From Candidatus Segatella mututuai (GTDB lineage Bacteria > Bacteroidota > Bacteroidia > Bacteroidales > Bacteroidaceae), in NCBI GenBank assembly GCA_002439605.1, contig DJOI01000056.1:1-33401 (forward strand): a stretch of DNA of 33,401 nucleotides, given 5' to 3'. The translations under genes and the position numbers were made by a program. Numbering within the stretch: the stretch's first letter is position 1; every line of letters starts with the position of its first letter. This document shows positions 23,261 through 31,031 of this stretch, piece by piece. The notes beneath the pieces are model-generated. The model ran no database searches. It was not told the DNA's origin and saw only the letters and a program-made list of their open reading frames with translations.

Positions 23261-23959
23261 ATGGAAGAGACAATTAAGATTTTGCTTTGCGAAGACGATG
23301 AGAACTTAGGTATGTTGCTTCGCGAGTATTTGCAGGCAAAGGGATATGATACAACGTTGTGTCCTGATGGCGAGGCTGGTTATAAAGAGTTTACCAAGGG
23401 CAAGTTTGATATTGCCGTACTCGATGTGATGATGCCAAAGAAGGATGGCTTCACTTTGGCACAGGAGATTCGTCAAGCTAATGCCGATATACCAATCATC
23501 TTCTTGACAGCCAAGACGTTGAAGGAGGATATTTTGGAAGGCTTCAAGATTGGTGCCGACGATTATATCACAAAACCTTTCTCCATGGAGGAATTAGTGC
23601 TTCGTGTGGAGGCTATCCTTCGTCGAGTACGTGGTAAGAAAAACAAGGAGTCTACCTTGTATCACATTGGTAAGTTTACTTTCGACACCCAAAAGCAGTT
23701 GCTATCTGTTGGCGAGAAGCAGACTAAGTTGACCACCAAGGAGAATGAATTGTTGGCATTGCTTTGCTCTCATGCCAATGAAATTCTTCAGCGCGACTTT
23801 GCCCTGAAGACAATCTGGATAGATGACAACTACTTCAATGCGCGCTCTATGGACGTTTATATCACAAAGTTGCGTAAGCATCTGAAGGATGATCCGCAAA
23901 TTGAGATTATCAACATCCACGGTAAGGGATATAAGTTGATTACTCCTTCCGAGGAATAA
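23261..23959 (+). CDS. rprY: OmpR-type response regulator, RprY-like
   Basis: The 232-residue protein has an N-terminal receiver domain (about 1-120) with acidic pocket CEDDEN, phosphoacceptor Asp55 in VLDVMMPKKDG, the conserved Thr in FLTAKT and Lys in DDYITKPFS. A C-terminal winged-helix DNA-binding domain (about 132-230) ends in YITKLRKHLKDD and IHGKGYKLI. It should bind DNA once phosphorylated by the kinase encoded just upstream. It closely resembles RprY of Bacteroides, including the segment GFKIGADDYITKPFSMEEL. The gene follows rprX by 27 bases and they are one operon. It converges on the small membrane protein gene at 23961. Confidence 0.88.
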   Translation: MEETIKILLCEDDENLGMLLREYLQAKGYDTTLCPDGEAGYKEFTKGKFDIAVLDVMMPKKDGFTLAQEIRQANADIPIIFLTAKTLKEDILEGFKIGADDYITKPFSMEELVLRVEAILRRVRGKKNKESTLYHIGKFTFDTQKQLLSVGEKQTKLTTKENELLALLCSHANEILQRDFALKTIWIDDNYFNARSMDVYITKLRKHLKDDPQIEIINIHGKGYKLITPSEE

Positions 23960-23960
23960 T

Positions 23961-24170
23961 CTAAGACTTTTTCCTGAGAGAATATACGTATCCTGTTGTT
24001 CCTAAGACGATGAAGAAGAGTCCGGTGAACAGCAGGATATTGTTTTTGCTTCCAAAGACAAAACTTGCAACAAGTAGGAGTACACCCAATACGATGAACG
24101 TCATACCCATGGATAAAAGTGCAGTCGAAAGTTGCTTGATATTGTTTTTTTTCATCATTTTTAGTCCCAT
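23961..24170 (-). CDS. small two-pass membrane protein
   Basis: A 69-residue protein, or 64-65 if it starts at an inner Met near 24158-24155. Two hydrophobic segments (about 19-38 and 45-61) are joined by a short SKNN turn, and the C-terminus is basic (LRKKS). I recognise no family. Its stop abuts the rprY stop with one base between, and its promoter (minus -7-like box, plus-strand 24209-24216) overlaps the rpsF promoter region on the other strand. The function is unknown. Confidence 0.65.
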   Translation of the reverse strand: MGLKMMKKNNIKQLSTALLSMGMTFIVLGVLLLVASFVFGSKNNILLFTGLFFIVLGTTGYVYSLRKKS

Positions 24171-24225
24171 TTTTGTAATTTAAAAGCTACAGAATTAAAT
24201 ATTTTCTGCAAAAGTACAAAAAATA

Positions 24226-24257
24226 TTTGGTTGTTTAAACAAAAAGTGGTAATTTTG
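24226..24257 (+). promoter_or_regulatory. Bacteroidetes promoter for rpsF-rpsR-rplI
   Basis: TTTG (24226-24229), 20 bases, TAATTTTG (24250-24257), then C. The transcript would begin near 24261, leaving a leader of about 85 nt before the rpsF ATG at 24347. The 5' end of that leader (CCGCA, 24260-24264) can pair with TGCGG at 24305-24309. Confidence 0.7.
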
Positions 24258-24346
24258 CACCGCATTTCGTGGAAGAGGTGTCTTTAGGATGCAAACTCTA
24301 TGGGTGCGGCTATTTATTTAATAACATTTTAATTATCAAAAGTAGT

Positions 24347-24691
24347 ATGAATCAATACGAAACCGTTTTCATTTTGACTCCCGTTTTGTCTGATGAACAG
24401 ATGAAGGAAACGGTCGCTAAGTTCAAGAAGCTGCTCACCGATAACGGTGCTGAGATTTTGAACGAAGAGGCTTGGGGTTTGAAGAAGTTGGCTTACAACA
24501 TTGAGAAGAAGACTTCAGGCTTCTACAACTTGATTGAGTTCAAGGCTGAGCCATCTTTGATTGACAAACTCGAGACAGGCTATCGCCGCGACGAGAAAGT
24601 TATTCGTTACATGACTGTTAAACTTGAAAAGTATGCAGCACAGTACGCAGAGAAGCGTCGTGCTAAGCTTGGTAAAAAAGAGGAGGCTTAA
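24347..24691 (+). CDS. rpsF: 30S ribosomal protein S6
   Basis: S6 binds the 30S platform together with S18. The start at 24347 gives the standard MNQYETVFILTPVLSDEQ N-terminus and a 114-residue protein; the in-frame extension to 24269 would add an unrelated leader and was rejected. WGLKKLAYNIEKKTSGFYNLIEF is the typical central strand region. It heads the S6-S18-L9 operon, with rpsR starting two bases after its stop. The C-terminus ends in a basic KRRAKLGKKEEA tail. Confidence 0.97.
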   Translation: MNQYETVFILTPVLSDEQMKETVAKFKKLLTDNGAEILNEEAWGLKKLAYNIEKKTSGFYNLIEFKAEPSLIDKLETGYRRDEKVIRYMTVKLEKYAAQYAEKRRAKLGKKEEA

Positions 24692-24693
24692 TC

Positions 24694-24963
24694 ATGGCAG
24701 ATCAGAAATCAGAAATCCGTTATTTGACCGCTCCTTCTATCGACACAAAGAAGAAGAAGTATTGCCGTTTCAAAAAGAGCGGTATTAAGTATATCGACTA
24801 TAAGGATCCAGAGTTCTTGAAGAGATTTTTGAACGAACAGGGTAAGATTCTTCCACGTCGTATCACAGGTACATCTTTGAAGTATCAGCGCCGTGTGGCA
24901 CAGGCTGTTAAGCGTGCTCGCCAAATCGCTTTGCTTCCTTACGTAACCGATTTGATGAAGTAA
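24694..24963 (+). CDS. rpsR: 30S ribosomal protein S18
   Basis: S18 pairs with S6 on the small-subunit platform. The 89-residue sequence has the family core YIDYKDPEFLKRFLNEQGKI followed by LPRRITGTSLKYQRRVAQAVKRARQIALLPY. The gene sits between rpsF (2-base gap) and rplI (19-base gap containing an AGGAGG-like ribosome binding sequence) in the conserved operon. Confidence 0.98.
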   Translation: MADQKSEIRYLTAPSIDTKKKKYCRFKKSGIKYIDYKDPEFLKRFLNEQGKILPRRITGTSLKYQRRVAQAVKRARQIALLPYVTDLMK

Positions 24964-24982
24964 TTTAAGGAGGAAAAGATTA

Positions 24983-25507
24983 ATGGAAATTATACTTAAG
25001 CAAGATATTATCGGTCTTGGATACAAGAACGATATCGTGAATGTAAAGAGTGGTTACGGTCGTAACTATCTTATCCCTACAGGTAAGGCTGTCATCGCTT
25101 CTCCGTCTGCTAAGAAGCAGTTGGCTGAGGATTTGAAGCAGCAGGCTCACAAGCTTGAGGCTATCAAGGCTGAAGCAGTTAAGAAGGGAGAGGCTCTCAA
25201 GGACGTTGTTCTTACTATTGCTGCCAAGGTTAGTTCTACTGGTCAGCTTTACGGCTCAGTGAACGCTGCTACTGTGGCTGATGAACTCGCTAAGAAGGGT
25301 ATCGAGATAGATCGTAAGATCATCACAATGAAGGATGCTAAGAAGGTAGGCGAGTACGAGGCAACTGTTCACTTCCACAAGGAGGTAGAGGTTAAAGTTC
25401 CTGTACACGTAATCTCTGAAGATGCTCCTGTCAAGGCTGCTCCTGCTGTAGAAGAGGCTCCTGCTGAGGTTGCACCAGCAGAGGAGGAGGCTCCTGCAGC
25501 TGAGTAA
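24983..25507 (+). CDS. rplI: 50S ribosomal protein L9
   Basis: L9 sits at the base of the L1 stalk and helps keep the reading frame. The N-terminal domain motif MEIILKQDIIGLGYKNDIVNVK followed by GYGRNYLIPTGKA is diagnostic, then come the long connecting helix (ASPSAKKQLAEDLKQQAHKL) and the C-terminal domain. At 174 residues it exceeds the usual 147-150 by a low-complexity Ala/Glu/Pro tail (about residues 147-174). It closes the rpsF operon and is followed by a terminator at 25560-25598. Confidence 0.97.
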   Translation: MEIILKQDIIGLGYKNDIVNVKSGYGRNYLIPTGKAVIASPSAKKQLAEDLKQQAHKLEAIKAEAVKKGEALKDVVLTIAAKVSSTGQLYGSVNAATVADELAKKGIEIDRKIITMKDAKKVGEYEATVHFHKEVEVKVPVHVISEDAPVKAAPAVEEAPAEVAPAEEEAPAAE

Positions 25508-25537
25508 TCTCACCGATTTTTAGTAAGATATTTTTCG

Positions 25538-25616
25538 CACTGTAAAGCATATTGACATGAAAATCCCATCTGTCCATTTGGCATTTGGGATTTTTTTTGT
25601 TTTTCTCTTTACAGTG
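25538..25616 (+). terminator. nested inverted repeats with intrinsic terminator after rplI
   Basis: The inner hairpin AAAATCCCA/TGGGATTTT (25560-25568/25586-25594) has a T8 run overlapping its right arm and extending to 25598, so it is an intrinsic terminator. It is enclosed by a 10-bp perfect inverted repeat CACTGTAAAG (25538-25547) and CTTTACAGTG (25607-25616). The right outer arm lies where the -33 region of the fabD promoter should be. Confidence 0.75.
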
Positions 25617-25630
25617 TCATTTTTTTGTTG

Positions 25631-25638
25631 TATCTTTG
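25631..25638 (+). promoter_or_regulatory. -7 box of fabD promoter
   Basis: TATCTTTG followed by C. No canonical TTTG was seen at the expected distance; CTTT (25607-25610) is in that place. The leader to the ATG at 25715 would be about 73 nt. Confidence 0.55.
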
Positions 25639-25714
25639 CAGCCGATTCTTATTCAGTAAGTTTCTGGATATTTTCATCGTAACATTTGTAATAAACTAAA
25701 TAAACAGACAAGAA

Positions 25715-26602
25715 ATGAAAGCATTTGTTTTCCCAGGTCAGGGTTCTCAGTTCGTAGGAATGGGCAAGGATCTTTATGACAACAATTCTTTGGCAAAAGA
25801 ACTTTTTGATAAGGCCGATGAGATTCTCGGTTTCAAGATTACTGATATTATGTTTGCTGGTACCGACGAGGAGTTGAAGGAAACCAAGGTGACTCAACCT
25901 GCAGTGTTCCTCCACTCGGTTATCTCAGCCCTCTGCTTGGGGGATGAGTTTAAGCCAGCCATGGTAGCCGGTCACTCTTTGGGTGAGTTCTCTGCCCTTG
26001 TTGCTGCAGGTGCCATCGCTTTCGAGGATGGCTTGAAGCTCGTTGCTGCTCGTGCCAATGCAATGCAGAAGGCTTGTGAGGCCAACCCTGGCACAATGGC
26101 TGCCATTATTGGCTTGCCCGATGAGAAGGTAGAGGAGGTTTGTGCAGAGGTGAGTACAGATGGCAATGTGGTAGTTCCTGCTAACTACAATTGTCCTGGT
26201 CAGCTTGTTATATCTGGTAACACAGACGCTATCAACACAGCTTGCGAGAAGTTGAAGGCAGCAGGTGCTAAGCGTGCTTTGCCTTTGAAGGTAGGTGGTG
26301 CTTTCCACTCTCCATTGATGCAGCCGGCTAAGGATGAACTTCAGGCAGCTATCGAGAAGACAACATTCTCAGCTCCTAAGTGCCCGGTTTATCAGAACGT
26401 GGATGGCAAGCCTCATACCGATCCTGCTGAGATTCAGCAGAACCTAATAGCACAGCTCACAAGTTCTGTTCGTTGGACATCTTCTGTTCAGGCTATGATT
26501 GCTGATGGTGCAGATGACTTTACCGAGTGTGGTCCTGGCAAGGCTTTGCAGGGTATGATTGGGCGTATCGATAAGACAGTAGCAGCTCACGGTATCGCTT
26601 AA
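25715..26602 (+). CDS. fabD: malonyl-CoA:ACP transacylase
   Basis: FabD moves the malonyl group from CoA to acyl carrier protein to feed fatty acid elongation. The 295-residue protein begins MKAFVFPGQGSQFVGMGKDLY. It has the acyl-binding serine in AGHSLGEFSAL (Ser88), ANPGTMAAIIGLP, VVPANYNCPGQLVISG, and the second active-site histidine in GGAFHSPLM. These are the full set of family markers. It has its own promoter and is followed after only 20 bases by the GH13-type gene on the same strand, so the two may be transcribed together even though no metabolic link is apparent. Confidence 0.96.
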   Translation: MKAFVFPGQGSQFVGMGKDLYDNNSLAKELFDKADEILGFKITDIMFAGTDEELKETKVTQPAVFLHSVISALCLGDEFKPAMVAGHSLGEFSALVAAGAIAFEDGLKLVAARANAMQKACEANPGTMAAIIGLPDEKVEEVCAEVSTDGNVVVPANYNCPGQLVISGNTDAINTACEKLKAAGAKRALPLKVGGAFHSPLMQPAKDELQAAIEKTTFSAPKCPVYQNVDGKPHTDPAEIQQNLIAQLTSSVRWTSSVQAMIADGADDFTECGPGKALQGMIGRIDKTVAAHGIA

Positions 26603-26622
26603 TATCTGGTCATTGCCGCGAG

Positions 26623-28854
26623 ATGAAAGAAAAAGTCATTATTTATCAAGTTCTTCCACGTCTGTTTCGCAATCCCAACCTCACCCATAAGGAGAATGGT
26701 ACGATAGAAGAGAATGGATGTGGAAAACTGAACAACTTCAATGATGCTGTATTAGCCCGTATCCATGATATGGGCTTTACTCATATTTGGTATACGGGAG
26801 TCATACGCCATGCCACACAGACCGACTATTCTTCTTTGGGCATTCCTGTGCAGCATGCCGAGGTGGTGAAAGGCAAGGCTGGTTCTCCCTATGCCATTAC
26901 CGACTATTATGATGTCGATCCAGATTTGGCAGAGAATGTCAGTCAGAGAATGACGGAGTGGGAGGGCCTCATAGATCGCACACACAAGGCAGGCATGAAA
27001 GTCATCATGGACTTTGTGCCCAACCATGTGGCTCGTGAGTATCGTTCCATTTGCAAACCAGCAGGTGTACGCGATCTTGGAGAGGATGATGACAAGAACA
27101 TGCACTTCTCTACGCACAATAATTTCTATTATACTTGGGGAGACTTGGATTTGAGCGATGTTCGCCGTTCCGAGCCCGGGGGCGGGGAGTTCTCGGCAAA
27201 AGAAGCCAAGATGTATGAGCCTTATCACGAGAGTCCTGCCAAGGCTACAGGCAATGACCGCTTCGATAACCGGCCAAACAGAAATGACTGGTATGAGACG
27301 GTGAAACTCAACTATGGAGTGGATTATTGTGATGCTGGTGGACGCAGTTATCATTTTGAACCAGTGCCAAATACCTGGGAAAAAATGACTGATATCTTGT
27401 TGTTTTGGGCGGGTAAGGGTGTAGACGGATTCCGTTGTGATATGGCGGAGATGGTGCCTTGTGCTTTCTGGTCGTATGCCACTCAAATTTTGAAAGCCCG
27501 TTATCCCAAAGTGATAGTCATAGGAGAGGTGTACGACCCTAACCAGTATCGCAACTATGTGAAGGCAGGCTTTGATTACCTCTATGACAAGGTGGGTATG
27601 TATGATTGTCTGCGTGCCGTGATTCGCGGTGAACGTCCTGCTGCCAGCATCACTCATGAATGGCAGGTGGTCGACGACATACGCGAGCACATGCTATATT
27701 TCTTGGAAAATCATGACGAACAGCGTATAGCCAGCGATTTCTTCTGTGGAGATGCTCGCAAGGCACTGCCTGCTGTCGCTATGAGCCTTTTCTTCCAGAA
27801 AAATCCTTTCATGCTCTATAGCGGACAGGAGTTTGGAGAAAGGGGAATGGACAAAGAGGGCTTTAGCGGTATGGATGGCAGGACTACCATCTTCGACTAT
27901 TGGTCGCCCGATACCTTGTCGCATGCCTATGGCGCCTTCGTGGCCTCGGAGCAGCGAAGTCGCAAACCTGCCGCATCACATAAAGAATGGTGTACTGCAG
28001 AGCAGAAGACCCTTGCCGTGCAATATCGCAAGATGCTCAGACTTGCCAACGAGGAGCGTGCCATTCGTGAGGGAGATACTTTCGACCTCATGTATGTGAA
28101 TGCTATTTCCGAGTATTTCGACCCTCGTTCTCAATTTGCCTTTCTTCGCAAGAAGAACGAGGAAGTACTCTTGGTGGTGCTCAATTTCTCGGCAGAGCCA
28201 TGCCAGTTGGGTGTTACTATACCCGTCCATGCCTTCGACTTCTTGCATTTGCCAGAGGGTGAAGTGATGGCAACAGAGCTCTGGACGGGCGATAAGAAGA
28301 AGGTAGGGCTGAAGAAAGATGGGCGTTTCCCTGTAGACATAGATGTCCACGGAATAAGAATCTATAAATTCAATGTCAAGATGGAAGAGAGTGAATTCGT
28401 TTTGAATGAGCATCACAAGGAAGAGTTTCCTCCTGCTCATACGGCAGAACATCTGCTCAATCAGCTGATGGTTCGTATGTTCTCATGCGAGCGTAGTAGA
28501 AATGCCCATATCGAGCGAAAGAAAAGTAAGATGACTTTTGTCGTTGATCACAAGCCTACCCATCAAGAAGAGAAAGAGATAGAAACTGAGATGAATCGTC
28601 TTATAGAACTGGATATGCCTGTGACCTATGAGTTTGTGGACCGCGACCATATCCCTGCCGATGTGAAGCTCGACCGATTGCCGGAGGATGCCAGCGAGAC
28701 ATTGCGTCTTGTCCGTATTGGCGATTACGATGTTTGTCCTTGCATAGGCAAGCATGTTCGCTCTACAGCACAGATAGGTAAGTTTGTGTTGCTCGGTACC
28801 AATTGGGACGAGTCTTCGCACTCTTTCCGCATCCGTTTTAAGATTGTGCAGTAA
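26623..28854 (+). CDS. GH13 alpha-amylase-type enzyme fused to a tRNA-editing-like (SAD) domain
   Basis: The 743-residue protein has no signal peptide and should be cytoplasmic. Residues about 1-585 are a GH13 (alpha-amylase) module: region I MDFVPNHV (129-136), nucleophile Asp273 in GFRCDMAEM, acid/base Glu302 in VIGEVYD, and Asp365 in LENHDE, so all three catalytic residues are present. From Met587 the frame runs on without a stop into a segment typical of the AlaRS/ThrRS/AlaX second additional domain. It has HTAEHLLNQL with His606 and His610, then CIGKHVRSTAQIGKFVLLG with Cys707 and His711, giving the HxxxH and CxxxH zinc motifs. AlaX-type proteins hydrolyse mischarged Ser/Gly-tRNA-Ala. 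Whether this module edits tRNA, or was reused for another role, is unknown. It starts 20 bases after fabD. Confidence 0.85.
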   Translation: MKEKVIIYQVLPRLFRNPNLTHKENGTIEENGCGKLNNFNDAVLARIHDMGFTHIWYTGVIRHATQTDYSSLGIPVQHAEVVKGKAGSPYAITDYYDVDPDLAENVSQRMTEWEGLIDRTHKAGMKVIMDFVPNHVAREYRSICKPAGVRDLGEDDDKNMHFSTHNNFYYTWGDLDLSDVRRSEPGGGEFSAKEAKMYEPYHESPAKATGNDRFDNRPNRNDWYETVKLNYGVDYCDAGGRSYHFEPVPNTWEKMTDILLFWAGKGVDGFRCDMAEMVPCAFWSYATQILKARYPKVIVIGEVYDPNQYRNYVKAGFDYLYDKVGMYDCLRAVIRGERPAASITHEWQVVDDIREHMLYFLENHDEQRIASDFFCGDARKALPAVAMSLFFQKNPFMLYSGQEFGERGMDKEGFSGMDGRTTIFDYWSPDTLSHAYGAFVASEQRSRKPAASHKEWCTAEQKTLAVQYRKMLRLANEERAIREGDTFDLMYVNAISEYFDPRSQFAFLRKKNEEVLLVVLNFSAEPCQLGVTIPVHAFDFLHLPEGEVMATELWTGDKKKVGLKKDGRFPVDIDVHGIRIYKFNVKMEESEFVLNEHHKEEFPPAHTAEHLLNQLMVRMFSCERSRNAHIERKKSKMTFVVDHKPTHQEEKEIETEMNRLIELDMPVTYEFVDRDHIPADVKLDRLPEDASETLRLVRIGDYDVCPCIGKHVRSTAQIGKFVLLGTNWDESSHSFRIRFKIVQ

Positions 28855-28913
28855 TCCGAAGTGTGATAAAATTCATTGGCCTGTGTGTAAAAACGCAATA
28901 GGCTTCGTTGCCA

Positions 28914-28980
28914 AACGCAAGTACTTGCGTTGCTTGATGAAAGTACTTGCGTTGCCTGGTGAAAGTACTTGCGTTTTGGG
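28914..28980. repeat. 22-bp tandem repeat with an 18-bp palindrome
   Basis: Three units begin AAGTACTTGCGTT at 28919, 28941 and 28963. The first two are 22 bp and differ at two positions; the third is cut short (to 28980). The first unit also completes a perfect 18-bp palindrome AACGCAAGTACTTGCGTT (28914-28931). It lies between the GH13 gene and the terminator at 29029-29062. Confidence 0.8.
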
Positions 28981-29028
28981 AAGTATAAGCCCGTGCAGGT
29001 GCTGGCGCTCAATTTATAAATAGCCAAT

Positions 29029-29062
29029 AAAAAAGTTGCGAGAGTAATCTCGCAACTTTTTT
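29029..29062. terminator. bidirectional terminator between the GH13 gene and glyA
   Basis: A perfect 15-bp stem (29029-29043/29048-29062) with a GTAA loop, A6 on one side and T6 on the other. It would end transcripts from both convergent genes. Confidence 0.92.
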
Positions 29063-29088
29063 ATCTTTCAGAATGTTTGATTCCTTGA

Positions 29089-30369
29089 TTAGTATGCAAA
29101 CAAAGGATAGTCCTTCATGGTTGCGTTTACCTTTTCGCGTACACGTGCTATGACCTTTTCGTCCTCGGGAGCGTTCAGAACTTCCTCTATGAGTTCGGCT
29201 ATCAGGTGCATCATGTCCTCCTTGGCGCCACGTGTAGTCATGGCTGCTGTTCCTAAGCGGATGCCACTTGTCTGGAAAGCGGAGCGAGTATCGAATGGCA
29301 CCATGTTCTTGTTTACAGTGATATCGGCTGCTACGAGGGCATTTTCTGCCACCTTGCCAGTCAAGTCGGGGTACTTGCTTCTCAAGTCCACTAACATGGA
29401 ATGGTTGTCTGTGCCACCGCTCACGATTCCAAAGCCACGTTCGATGAGGTCGTCTGCCAATACTGCTGCGTTTTTCTTCACTTGTGTTGCGTATTCTTTC
29501 CATGAAGGCTGGAGATTTTCGTTGAATGCCACGGCCTTGGCTGCGATGACATGCTCCAATGGACCGCCCTGGATGCCAGGGAACACAGCTGAGTTCAGCA
29601 GCGTGCTCATCTTCTTTATCTCGCCTTTCTTGGTAGTATAGCCCCATGGATTGTCGAAGTCCTTGCCCATGAGGATGATGCCTCCACGAGGACCACGGAG
29701 AGTCTTGTGTGTGGTTGAAGTCACGATGTGTGCATATTTCAGTGGGTTGTCGAGCAATCCTGCCGCAATGAGACCTGCGGGGTGGGCCATGTCAATCATC
29801 AACAAGGCTCCGACCTCGTCGGCTATTTTGCGCATGCGTGCGTAATCCCACTCACGGCTATAGGCACTGCCGCCACCGATGATGAGCTTAGGCTTGTGTT
29901 CGAGAGCCAACTTCTCCATCTCGTCGTAGTCTACACGTCCAGTTTCCTTGTTGAGGTTATAGCCGATAGGGTGATAGAGAATACCTGATGTGTTGACGTG
30001 GCTACCATGAGAAAGATGCCCGCCATGGTCGAGGTTCAGTCCCATAAAGGTGTCGCCAGGTTTCAGTACGGCGAGCAGTACGGCAGCGTTGGCCTGTGCG
30101 CCTGAGTGTGGCTGAACATTGGCAAATTCTGCACCGAAGACTTTCTTTACACGTTCGATGGCGAGGTTCTCTACTATATCCACCACTTGGCAACCGCCAT
30201 AGTAACGTTTGCCAGGAAGCCCCTCGGCATACTTGTTGGTGAGGCAAGAACCCATAGCGTTCATAACCTCTTCACTCACAAAGTTCTCGGAAGCGATCAG
30301 CTCCATGCCTTTCAACTGACGTTGATGTTCTCTTTCGATCAAGTCGAAAATCTTTTGGTCTTTTTCCAT
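29089..30369 (-). CDS. glyA: serine hydroxymethyltransferase
   Basis: GlyA interconverts serine and glycine while loading one-carbon units on tetrahydrofolate, using pyridoxal phosphate. The 426-residue length is standard. Visible markers are ELIASENFVSEEVMNAMGS, TNKYAEGLPGKRYYGG, VQPHSGAQANAAV, LNLDHGGHLSHG, the PLP-contacting MIDMAHPAGL, and the PLP lysine Lys222 in TSTTHKTLRGPRGG. A well-formed minus-strand promoter (30431-30462) lies upstream, so it is independent of the pyrB-pyrI unit behind it. The shared terminator at 29029-29062 follows its stop. Confidence 0.98.
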   Translation of the reverse strand: MEKDQKIFDLIEREHQRQLKGMELIASENFVSEEVMNAMGSCLTNKYAEGLPGKRYYGGCQVVDIVENLAIERVKKVFGAEFANVQPHSGAQANAAVLLAVLKPGDTFMGLNLDHGGHLSHGSHVNTSGILYHPIGYNLNKETGRVDYDEMEKLALEHKPKLIIGGGSAYSREWDYARMRKIADEVGALLMIDMAHPAGLIAAGLLDNPLKYAHIVTSTTHKTLRGPRGGIILMGKDFDNPWGYTTKKGEIKKMSTLLNSAVFPGIQGGPLEHVIAAKAVAFNENLQPSWKEYATQVKKNAAVLADDLIERGFGIVSGGTDNHSMLVDLRSKYPDLTGKVAENALVAADITVNKNMVPFDTRSAFQTSGIRLGTAAMTTRGAKEDMMHLIAELIEEVLNAPEDEKVIARVREKVNATMKDYPLFAY

Positions 30370-30430
30370 TGGATCTCTTTATTATTAGTCGTTTTATGCT
30401 TGATTCTGCTATTACTTTGGTTTTGTGCTG

Positions 30431-30462
30431 CAAAATTAAGCAATATAGTTGTAATTGCCAAA
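30431..30462 (-). promoter_or_regulatory. Bacteroidetes promoter for glyA
   Basis: Read on the minus strand: TTTG (30462-30459), 20 bases, TAATTTTG (30438-30431), then C. The ATG at 30369 lies about 60 bases downstream. Confidence 0.7.
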
Positions 30463-30510
30463 TAAAAAGAGCGATTTTCAGTCTATTTGCTTACTTTTTG
30501 TTGTCCTTAT

Positions 30511-30554
30511 ACGAAAACAGGTTTCTAACTGTTATGTTAGAAGTCTGTTTTCGT
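30511..30554. terminator. 19-bp inverted repeat after pyrI
   Basis: ACGAAAACAGGTTTCTAAC (30511-30529) pairs with 30536-30554 with two G-U wobbles and a 6-nt loop. It starts one base past the pyrI stop. The T-rich tail is on the plus side only, so its strength in the pyrI direction is uncertain. Confidence 0.6.
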
Positions 30555-30555
30555 T

Positions 30556-31020
30556 TTATTTACAAAGTTCAACTTTCCCGAGTTGCTGCTCCTTGTCGCA
30601 GTAGTGGCAGCGTATGATGCCCAATGTGGCATCCACTGTGTGGAAAAGTGTTGCCATGGGCTCGTTGTTGGTGATGCACTTAGGGTTGTTGCATTTCACG
30701 ATACCTTTCAGAGTGTCGGGAGTCTTGACGGTCTTCTTCTCTACGATTTCGTAGTGCTTGATGATACTCAGTCCAATGTTAGGGGCTACTACCGAGAGGC
30801 GGTTGATTTCTTCGTCGGTAAAGAATTTGTTGGCTACCTTGATGATGCCTTTCTTTCCGATTTTCTTCGAAGGGAGGTTGTAGCCGATGGTGACAGGTGT
30901 CTCCATCTTCTCCAGTTGCAGTAGGTTGACCACCTGATAGGTCTTTTCGGCTGGTATATGGTCGATTACGGTTCCGTTTTCTATGGCCGCAACCACTAAT
31001 TCGCTTTTGTTATTTCCCAT
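30556..31020 (-). CDS. pyrI: aspartate carbamoyltransferase regulatory chain
   Basis: PyrI binds CTP or ATP and regulates the PyrB catalytic trimers in the first committed step of pyrimidine synthesis. The 154-residue protein has the N-terminal allosteric domain (VAAIENGTVIDHIPA, GYNLPSKKIGKKGIIKV) and a C-terminal zinc domain. Four cysteines are visible as CNNPKC (CxxxxC) and CHYC (CxxC), as in E. coli PyrI. It is the second gene after pyrB on the minus strand, with 95 bases between that contain a long inverted repeat. No promoter was recognised in that gap, so it is probably co-transcribed with pyrB. Confidence 0.96.
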   Translation of the reverse strand: MGNNKSELVVAAIENGTVIDHIPAEKTYQVVNLLQLEKMETPVTIGYNLPSKKIGKKGIIKVANKFFTDEEINRLSVVAPNIGLSIIKHYEIVEKKTVKTPDTLKGIVKCNNPKCITNNEPMATLFHTVDATLGIIRCHYCDKEQQLGKVELCK

Positions 31021-31031
31021 TTCTTTGTTAT

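Noticed and set aside
26752..27690. 312-residue open frame on the minus strand
   Set aside because: Antisense shadow of the GH13 module, whose catalytic motifs fix the coding strand.
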